Source: Gemmatimonadaceae bacterium
GTDB lineage: Bacteria; Gemmatimonadota; Gemmatimonadetes; Gemmatimonadales; Gemmatimonadaceae
Direction of reading: 5' to 3'
NCBI GenBank assembly: GCA_019689955.1
Contig: JADGGM010000020.1
Span: 1-13,291, forward strand
Length of the DNA stretch: 13,291 bases
Part shown: positions 8,338 through 13,291 of the stretch, piece by piece
How the letters are laid out: the number at the start of each line of letters is the position of its first letter
How positions within the stretch are numbered: position 1 is the first letter of the stretch
Translations under genes and position numbers: made by a program
Notes under the pieces: model-generated
Told to the model about the DNA's origin: nothing
Seen by the model: only the letters and a program-made list of their open reading frames with translations
Database searches by the model: none

Positions 8338-9450
8338 TCACAAATGGGTACCCTTCTTGTAGAACGGCATCTTCACGACCGTCGCCGGGATGCGCTTCCC
8401 GCGAATCTCGATCTCGAACGACGTCCCTTCCTTCGCCGCGGCCGACGGCAGGTAGCAGGTGCCGATCGGGATGCCGAGCGATGGGCTCATGATGCCGCTC
8501 CGCACCTCGCCGCTCGGCTGCCCGTCGTAGAACACCGGATAGCCGTGCCGCGGAAAGGAGCGCTCCGACGTCGTGAACCCCACGAGCCGGCGCGGGATGC
8601 CGCGCTCCTTCTGCGCCACCAGCGCGCTCCGCCCGACGAAATCGCCCTTGTTCAGCTTCACGAGCCAGCCGAGCCCCGCCTCGAGCGGCGTGGTCGTGTC
8701 GTCGATGTCGTTCCCGTAGAGCGCCATCCCCATCTCGAGGCGCAGCGAGTCGCGGCAGCCGAGCCCCGCGGGCGTGACGTCCCCCGTCGCGATCAGCGCC
8801 TCCCACATGGGGCGCGCATCGGTGGCGGCGAAATAGAGCTCGAAGCCGTCCTCGCCGGTGTACCCGGTGCGCGAGATGATCGCCGGGATCCCCGAGACCA
8901 TCCCCTCGGCGAAATGGTAGTAGCGGATCGTGCTCAGGTCCGTGGTCGTCAGCGGCTGGAGGACGCGCTGCGCGATCGGCCCCTGCAGCGCGAGGAGCGC
9001 GATGTCGTCGCTCACGTCCTTGAGCGTGCAGTCGAAGCGCGACTTCACCTTCGAGATGTGCGCGAAGTCCTTCTCGCGGTTCGAGGCATTCACGACCATC
9101 ATGACCTTGTCGGCGAAGCGGTAGACGAGGCAGTCATCCTCGATCGTGCCGCGGTCGTTGAGGATCGTGGAGTAGTGCACCTGCCCGACCGCGAGCGCGG
9201 CCACGTCATTCGTCGTCACGTAGCTGACGAACTCGACCGCCTGCGGCCCGCGGATCTCGAACTCCCCCATGTGGCTCACGTCGAACAGCCCGCACCGCTG
9301 GCGCACGGCGTTGTGCTCCGCGGTGATCCCGGTGGGGTACTGGACCGGCATCTCGTAGCCGGCAAAGGGGACCATCTTCGCGCCGAGCGCGACATGTATG
9401 TCGTGAAAAGGCGTCTGCCTCAGCTTCTGCGTCGCAGCGGACTGCGCCAT
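8338..9450 (-). CDS. gcvT: Aminomethyltransferase, glycine cleavage system T protein
   Basis: GcvT takes the aminomethyl group from lipoylated H protein and, with tetrahydrofolate, yields methylene-THF and ammonia. The 370-residue length is normal. Motifs seen: TPFHDIHVALGAKMVPFAGYEMP near the start (in segments), GLFDVSHMGE (54-63), DDCLVYR (105-111) whose Asp105 aligns with the catalytic Asp of E. coli GcvT, LQGP (155-158), SRTGYTGEDGFEL (193-205), and LEAGLGWLVKLNKGDF (256-271). The ATG at 9450 is chosen because GGAG lies 9 nt upstream and the family N-terminus follows at once. Upstream in-frame codons cross the promoter and terminator region and are rejected. gcvH and gcvP are not in the window, so the rest of the system must be elsewhere. 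It is the first gene of a minus-strand operon with mog and the sigma-54 activator. No glycine riboswitch was recognised in the 80-bp leader. Confidence 0.97.
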   Translation of the reverse strand: MAQSAATQKLRQTPFHDIHVALGAKMVPFAGYEMPVQYPTGITAEHNAVRQRCGLFDVSHMGEFEIRGPQAVEFVSYVTTNDVAALAVGQVHYSTILNDRGTIEDDCLVYRFADKVMMVVNASNREKDFAHISKVKSRFDCTLKDVSDDIALLALQGPIAQRVLQPLTTTDLSTIRYYHFAEGMVSGIPAIISRTGYTGEDGFELYFAATDARPMWEALIATGDVTPAGLGCRDSLRLEMGMALYGNDIDDTTTPLEAGLGWLVKLNKGDFVGRSALVAQKERGIPRRLVGFTTSERSFPRHGYPVFYDGQPSGEVRSGIMSPSLGIPIGTCYLPSAAAKEGTSFEIEIRGKRIPATVVKMPFYKKGTHL

Positions 9451-9484
9451 CGGTGGATGCTCCAAACGTTGAAGGGTCACGCGG

Positions 9485-9514
9485 AATATGACCGAGCCAG
9501 GGCGCATCTGCCAG
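9485..9514 (-). promoter_or_regulatory. Possible sigma-70-like promoter of gcvT
   Basis: On the minus strand CTGGCA (9514-9509) and CATATT (9490-9485) are separated by 18 nt, each matching 4 of 6 consensus bases. The site lies between the upstream gene's terminator and the gcvT ribosome-binding site, where a promoter is required. The -10 ends 34 nt before the start codon. The boxes are approximate. Confidence 0.35.
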
Positions 9515-9530
9515 TCCGGCGCACACACGC

Positions 9531-9567
9531 CAAAAGAGCCCACACCCCGCGGGGGGTATGGGCTCTT
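9531..9567 (-). terminator. Rho-independent terminator of the pseudopilin transcript
   Basis: AAGAGCCCA (9534-9542) and TGGGCTCTT (9559-9567) are perfect 9-bp arms. The stem extends inward with CCCC/GGGG around a short loop. Read on the minus strand, the hairpin is followed by TTTTG, giving a short U tract. It lies 38 bp beyond the pseudopilin stop and insulates gcvT from it. Confidence 0.85.
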
Positions 9568-9605
9568 CGAGGCGGCCCGAGGCGGTTGGAGGCGAGCTTA
9601 ACCGG

Positions 9606-10199
9606 CTAGAGGCTCGCCTGCTTCCACCCGGTCGAGAGGTAGCGGAGCCACTCCGTGCGGCCGGTGGACTGGACGACTCGGACCACGCGGAAGTCTTCCG
9701 GGAGGGCACGCTTGGAGGTGATGTAGACATCGAGGTCCGTGCTCGCGGCGCCGTCGCGGCGGAAGATGATGCTCGGCAGGCCGTCGAGCACCTTCACCTT
9801 GGAGCCCACCACCGGCCCCGAGAGCGGGAGGGCGTCGACCGCGGCCGGCGGGATCCTGAACTGGACCCCCTCCTCGAGGGGGTGCCAGGTCACGCGATCC
9901 GATCCGTCGGCGGTCTCGTTGCTGTTGTTGTCCTCGGTCACGCGGATCCGCTTGAGCGCCGTATCGAAGCCGACGATCACGTTGTACTGACGGGTGACCG
10001 CGAGGCGCTGCGCGTTCTGCAGCGTGATGCGCACCATGCGCGCGCCGGCGTCGGCCTGGAACTTGGTGAAGTTGAGCTTCGGGTACGCGATCGTGGCGAG
10101 GATCGCGATCACCGTGAGCACGATGAGCATCTCGACGGCAGTCACGCCGCGCGGGCGCGCGGGCGAGAGCGACGGCGGTGCGGCGGCAGGTGAGCTCAT
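9606..10199 (-). CDS. GspH/FimT-family pseudopilin (prepilin-like N-terminal cleavage/methylation protein)
   Basis: The 197-residue protein starts, by my choice, at ATG 10199, giving an 18-residue leader rich in Pro and Ser. The leader ends ARPRG, followed by VTAVEMLIVLTVIAILATIAY. This is a type IV prepilin signal: peptidase cleavage after Gly18, Glu23 at mature position +5, and a hydrophobic helix to about residue 39. The C-terminal domain (about 45-197) is beta-rich, as in minor pilins GspH and FimT, with ARMVRITLQNAQRLAV just after the helix. It would act in the inner membrane or periplasm as a minor component of a type IV pilus or type II secretion pseudopilus. No other pilus gene is adjacent. 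An in-frame ATG at 10268 would give a 41-residue leader with no better ribosome-binding site. It is transcribed alone, ending at a strong terminator, and is divergent from the AraC-like gene. Confidence 0.88.
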   Translation of the reverse strand: MSSPAAAPPSLSPARPRGVTAVEMLIVLTVIAILATIAYPKLNFTKFQADAGARMVRITLQNAQRLAVTRQYNVIVGFDTALKRIRVTEDNNSNETADGSDRVTWHPLEEGVQFRIPPAAVDALPLSGPVVGSKVKVLDGLPSIIFRRDGAASTDLDVYITSKRALPEDFRVVRVVQSTGRTEWLRYLSTGWKQASL

Positions 10200-10287
10200 G
10201 GTCGGTGGCGTCGCGAAGGTGGTGTGGCGGGTTCCCGAGGAAGCACCCCCCGGCCCCGCGGAAGCCATGCCGTTGTCGACGACTTTG

Positions 10288-10300
10288 ACCCACAATGGGT
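10288..10300. promoter_or_regulatory. Short inverted repeat in the divergent intergenic region
   Basis: ACCCA and TGGGT arms enclose CAA between the divergent pseudopilin and AraC-like genes, a natural position for an operator. The arms are only 5 bp, so chance is a real possibility. Confidence 0.22.
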
Positions 10301-10470
10301 TACAAACAGGTGACACGCAGCGGACTCCGAAAAGACTTGCGAATCCGCTAGAAAGTTTGGTCAAAAACGTAACACCACCCGGTCGGGACGCCCTGACGGT
10401 TTGCGGGGCGTGACAGGCTCCGCCCTGTGGCGTCTACCACTCACACGGCCACCTTCCGCGGAGTGCCCGG

Positions 10471-11322
10471 ATGGGCTTCGTTGCCACACTCCTTCCCAAT
10501 TCGACGTACGTACAGCGCCTGCGCGAGGGGCTTCGCGACCACTTCACGCTCGTGCCCTGTGCGACGTGGGGGGAGCTGCTCGGCACGTGCGCGCGCGAGG
10601 CGGTGTCGGTGGCGGTGGTGGGTCTCTTCTCCCCGAACGAGACGAGTGAGACGTTTGACTGGCTGCGCCAGCTCGAGCGCCGTTTCCCGTCGGTCACGGT
10701 GGTGGCCTACACGGCGATCCCGCCGGCGCGGCCGCGGGATCTCTTCGAGGCGGGGCGGTTCGGGATCGAGGGGCTGATCATCGAGGGGGAGGACGACGCG
10801 CCGGCGCGGCTTCGCGCGCTGGTGGAGCAGGCGGAAGCGCGCGGGCTGCTCGACCTCCTGCGCCCGGCGATGGCCGCGGCGAACCCGCTCGTCCGCGACG
10901 CGCTCCTGGTGGCGGTGACGCGGGCGCACCAGCGCCTCTCCCCGGAGCGGCTGGCGCGGATCCTCGGGGTGCGACGGAAGGTGCTGGCGGCGCGGCTGGC
11001 CGAGGAGCGGTTCCCGACGACGCAGCGGCTCATCGCGTGGGGGCGCCTCCTCGTGGCAGCCAAGCTGCTGGAGGACGGCGGGCGGACCGCCGACAGCGTG
11101 GCCGCGGCGCTCGGCTTCCCCTCGGGGAGCGCGTTCCGGAACACGTGCCAGCGCTACCTGCACGCCGCGCCGCTCGAGGTTCGATCGAGCGGCGGGGCGC
11201 GGTTCGCGGTAGACGCGTTCGTGACGGCGTGCCGGAGCGGCGCGATGCGGCCGGTCACCCGCCGGGGCGCGCGCGCGGCGGCGGCCATGCTGCGCGCGCG
11301 GGCAGAAGCGGTGGCGAGCTAG
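10471..11322 (+). CDS. AraC-type DNA-binding regulator with degenerate receiver-like N-terminal domain
   Basis: The protein has 283 residues; GGAG at 10460-10463 lies 7 nt before the ATG. Residues 1-120 alternate strands and helices as in a receiver (MGFVATLL, VSVAVVGLF, VTVVAYTA, GIEGLIIEG). The strand-3 acidic phospho-acceptor and the strand-5 Lys are not evident, so it is probably not phosphorylated. Residues about 155-235 match an AraC-type double helix-turn-helix. The first helix-turn-helix is SPERLARILGVRRKVLAARL and the second is DSVAAALGFPSGSAFRN followed by TCQRYLHAAP. The tail is Arg/Ala-rich. It probably acts as a cytoplasmic transcription factor. The target is unknown, but the divergent pseudopilin gene is an obvious candidate. 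Its stop overlaps the argF stop in one CTAG. Confidence 0.85.
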   Translation: MGFVATLLPNSTYVQRLREGLRDHFTLVPCATWGELLGTCAREAVSVAVVGLFSPNETSETFDWLRQLERRFPSVTVVAYTAIPPARPRDLFEAGRFGIEGLIIEGEDDAPARLRALVEQAEARGLLDLLRPAMAAANPLVRDALLVAVTRAHQRLSPERLARILGVRRKVLAARLAEERFPTTQRLIAWGRLLVAAKLLEDGGRTADSVAAALGFPSGSAFRNTCQRYLHAAPLEVRSSGGARFAVDAFVTACRSGAMRPVTRRGARAAAAMLRARAEAVAS

Positions 11323-12230
11323 CCCAGCGACTCCCCTCCCATGAGCACGGCCATCACCGCCTTCTGCACGTGCAGGCGGTTCTCGGCCTCATCCCACACG
11401 CGGCTCTGCGCGCCGTCGATCACCTCGGCGGCGACCTCCTCGCCGCGGTGGGCGGGGAGGCAGTGCAGGAAGATCGCGTTCGGCTGCGCGCACGACATCA
11501 GGCGCCGGTCCACGGTGTAACCGGCGAAGGCGCGCGCACGCGCGGCCTGCTCCTCCTCCTGCCCCATCGATGCCCACACGTCGGTGTTCACCACGTGCGC
11601 GCCACGCACCGCCTCCACCGGGTCGCGGACCACGGTGACCTTCGCTTCCTGCTGGGCGCGCGCGAGGATGCCGGGATCGGGGTCGTACCCTTCCGGGCAT
11701 GCGAGGGCGAGCTCGAAGCCCAGGCGGTACGCGGCGTTGATCCACGAGTTGGCCATGTTGTTGCCGTCGCCGATCCAGGCGACCTTCTTCCCCTCCCACC
11801 CGCCGAGGTGCTGGCGGATGGTGAGGAGGTCGGCGAGCACCTGACAGGGGTGGAGCAGGTCGGTGAGGCCGTTGATCACCGGGACCTCGGCGTACCTGGC
11901 CAGCTCTTCGACCTCGCTGTGGGCGAAGGTGCGGATCATGATCCCGTCCACGTAGCGCGAAAGGACACGCGCGGTGTCGGCGATCGGCTCGCCGCGACCG
12001 AGCTGGATGTCGCGCGGCGAGAGGAAGAGCGCGTGCCCGCCAAGCTGCCACGCGCCGACCTCGAACGAGACGCGCGTGCGGGTGGACGACTTCATGAAGA
12101 TCATCGCCAGCGACTTCCCGGCGAGCGGTTTGCGCGTGTAGCGCCCCGTGCGCATGGACTCGGCGAGATCGAAGAGCGCCAGGAGCTCGGCGCGGGAGAA
12201 ATCGGGGATGGCGAGGAAGTCGCGATGCAT
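11319..12230 (-). CDS. argF: Ornithine carbamoyltransferase
   Basis: The enzyme makes citrulline from ornithine and carbamoyl phosphate in arginine synthesis. The 303-residue length is typical. Seen are the carbamoyl-phosphate loop SSTRTR (48-53), HPCQ (127-130), DGNNMANSW (155-163), the ornithine-binding TDVWASMG (216-223), and the catalytic HCLPAHRG (256-263). The HPCQ, SMG and HCLP set fits an ornithine rather than aspartate enzyme, and nothing points to the N-acetyl- or N-succinylornithine variants. The ATG at 12230 has no clear Shine-Dalgarno sequence. It lies 40 bp after the hslU stop on the same strand, so co-transcription is likely. Its stop TAG overlaps that of the convergent AraC-like gene. 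No other arg gene or ARG box was recognised. Confidence 0.97.
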   Translation of the reverse strand: MHRDFLAIPDFSRAELLALFDLAESMRTGRYTRKPLAGKSLAMIFMKSSTRTRVSFEVGAWQLGGHALFLSPRDIQLGRGEPIADTARVLSRYVDGIMIRTFAHSEVEELARYAEVPVINGLTDLLHPCQVLADLLTIRQHLGGWEGKKVAWIGDGNNMANSWINAAYRLGFELALACPEGYDPDPGILARAQQEAKVTVVRDPVEAVRGAHVVNTDVWASMGQEEEQAARARAFAGYTVDRRLMSCAQPNAIFLHCLPAHRGEEVAAEVIDGAQSRVWDEAENRLHVQKAVMAVLMGGESLG

Positions 12231-12270
12231 GGGTGATGAGCAGGTCGGGTGAGCGGTCGGCGGTCCAGGG

Positions 12271-13291
12271 CTAGAGAATGTAGCGACGCAAGTCCTCGTC
12301 TTCCACGATCGAGCGGAGCCGGTCGCGGACCGTGGCGCCGTCGATGGTGATCGGGGCGCGCCCGCGGTCCGGGAGATCGTACAGCACGTCCTCGAGGAGG
12401 GACGACATCACCGTGTGGAGACGGCGGGCGCCGATGTTCTCCATGCGGTCGTTCACCATGGTGGCGATGCGCGCGATCTCGGCGATGGCGTCGTCGGTGA
12501 AGTGGAGCGAGGTCCCCTCGGAGGCGACGAGGGCGGCGTACTGCTTGGTCAGCGCGTTCTCCGGCTCTGTCATGATGCGGACGAAGTCGCTCTCGGTGAG
12601 CGGCTTGAGCTCCACGCGGATGGGGAATCGCCCCTGCAGCTCGGGGATGAGATCGCTGGGCTTGGACACGTGGAAGGCGCCGGCGGCGATGAAGAGGACG
12701 TGGTCCGTCTTCACGAGGCCGTACTTGGTCTGCACGTTGGAGCCTTCGACGATGGGGAGGAGGTCGCGCTGGACCCCCTCGCGGGAGACGTCGGGGCCGC
12801 CCGCCTGGCCGCGCTCTCCGGCGATCTTGTCGATCTCGTCGAGGAAGATGATCCCCATCTTCTCGACGCGCTCGACGGCGTCGGCGGTGACGTCCTCCAT
12901 GTCGACGAGCTTCTCGAGCTCCTGGTCGAGGAGGATGCGCCGCGCCTCGGAGACCTTCACCGTCCGCTTCTTCTTCCGCTTGGGCATCATGTCCTGCAGC
13001 ATCTCGGTGAAGTTCTCCATCCCCTCGGGCGCTCCCTGCGGCACGAGCATCTCGAACATGGGGCCGGTCTGCTGGGTGACTTCGACCTCGACCTCGCGCT
13101 CCTCGAGCTGGCCGTCGAGGAGGAGCTGCTTGAGCTTCTCGCGCGTGCGGCGGTGGCGCGCGGCGGCGGCGTCATCCTCGCGCGAGACTTCGCCGGTCGA
13201 GGAGACGACGAAGAGCGATGGCCCGCCCGAGGCGCCGGAGCCGGTGGACGCGCCGGCGGCTGCGCCGGCGGGCTGGGACGCGGGGGACGGG
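12271..13291 (-). CDS. hslU: ATP-dependent protease ATPase subunit HslU, C-terminal part (5' end outside window)
   Basis: The AAA+ unfoldase HslU (ClpY) feeds substrates to the HslV peptidase. About 339 C-terminal residues are visible; the N-terminus with Walker A lies beyond the right edge. The frame stays open from position 13290 down to the stop. Order seen: the end of the I domain ([21 protein letters not shown]), Walker [17 protein letters not shown], the signature [38 protein letters not shown], the sensor-2 region [10 protein letters not shown], and the C-terminal RRYIL tail that inserts into HslV. An Ala/Gly/Ser/Pro-rich stretch of about 30 residues at the visible N-terminal edge looks like an expanded I-domain linker compared with E. 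coli. hslV is expected upstream but is not in the window. argF follows 40 bp downstream. Confidence 0.96.
   Translation of the reverse strand, partial: PSPASQPAGAAAGASTGSGASGGPSLFVVSSTGEVSREDDAAAARHRRTREKLKQLLLDGQLEEREVEVEVTQQTGPMFEMLVPQGAPEGMENFTEMLQDMMPKRKKKRTVKVSEARRILLDQELEKLVDMEDVTADAVERVEKMGIIFLDEIDKIAGERGQAGGPDVSREGVQRDLLPIVEGSNVQTKYGLVKTDHVLFIAAGAFHVSKPSDLIPELQGRFPIRVELKPLTESDFVRIMTEPENALTKQYAALVASEGTSLHFTDDAIAEIARIATMVNDRMENIGARRLHTVMSSLLEDVLYDLPDRGRAPITIDGATVRDRLRSIVEDEDLRRYIL

Noticed and set aside
9451..9530. Glycine riboswitch upstream of gcvT
   Set aside because: The leader is only about 80 bp, and I could not recognise an aptamer core in it.
9451..9543. Upstream start for gcvT at 9543
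   Set aside because: It would place coding sequence across the upstream terminator and the probable promoter. ATG 9450 has a good GGAG and the family N-terminus.
7846..9609. Long plus-strand open frame antisense to gcvT
   Set aside because: gcvT motifs on the minus strand are complete; the plus translation is low-complexity His/Arg/Glu-rich.
11037..12236. Plus-strand open frame of 399 codons antisense to argF
   Set aside because: argF on the minus strand carries every catalytic motif; this frame is a shadow.

Overview
The window is high-GC bacterial DNA, about 65-68% G+C in samples counted by eye outside one lower-GC segment. Compact GC-rich operons, a large BTAD/AAA+ regulator, a stand-alone GspH/FimT pseudopilin and an hslU-argF pair together suggest a Gemmatimonadota-like soil or environmental bacterium. 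That assignment is inferred from gene content and codon style; there is no rRNA or other decisive marker.

Left part (1-5342): a plus-strand gene for a 1037-residue winged-helix/BTAD/AAA+/TPR regulator runs convergently into a minus-strand gene for a membrane-anchored HD-GYP cyclic-di-GMP phosphodiesterase. A hairpin lies between their ends. From about 2150, inside the regulator gene, to about 5330 the DNA drops to roughly 50% G+C and codon choice relaxes, so this stretch looks acquired or recombined and the regulator gene looks mosaic. A 23-codon minus-strand ORF with a near-consensus Shine-Dalgarno sequence, ending in two Trp codons, lies 24 nt upstream of the HD-GYP gene. About 530 bp with no convincing gene follows.

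Middle (5343-9450): a minus-strand run reads gcvT (glycine-cleavage T protein), a MogA/MoaB-family molybdopterin adenylyltransferase gene, a sigma-54 activator whose receiver domain has lost its phospho-acceptor Asp, and an uncharacterized two-domain protein. The gcvT-mog gap is 15 bp and mog and the activator overlap by ATGA, so the first three are probably one transcript. The fourth gene is 167 bp downstream.

Right part (9531-13291): a GspH/FimT-like pseudopilin gene (minus) ends in a strong rho-independent terminator that insulates it from gcvT. It is divergent from a plus-strand regulator with a degenerate receiver-like N-terminus and an AraC-type DNA-binding C-terminus. That regulator's stop codon overlaps the argF stop codon tail-to-tail in one CTAG. 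argF (ornithine carbamoyltransferase) follows the 3' part of hslU, whose 5' end is outside the window; the two are probably co-transcribed on the minus strand.

The metabolic genes (gcvT, mog, argF, hslU) are ordinary. The points of interest are the mosaic regulator and low-GC segment, the possible Trp-Trp leader ORF before the HD-GYP gene, the two regulators with phosphorylation-dead receivers, and the uncharacterized protein at 5343-6107. No CRISPR array, transposase, integrase, rRNA or tRNA was found.
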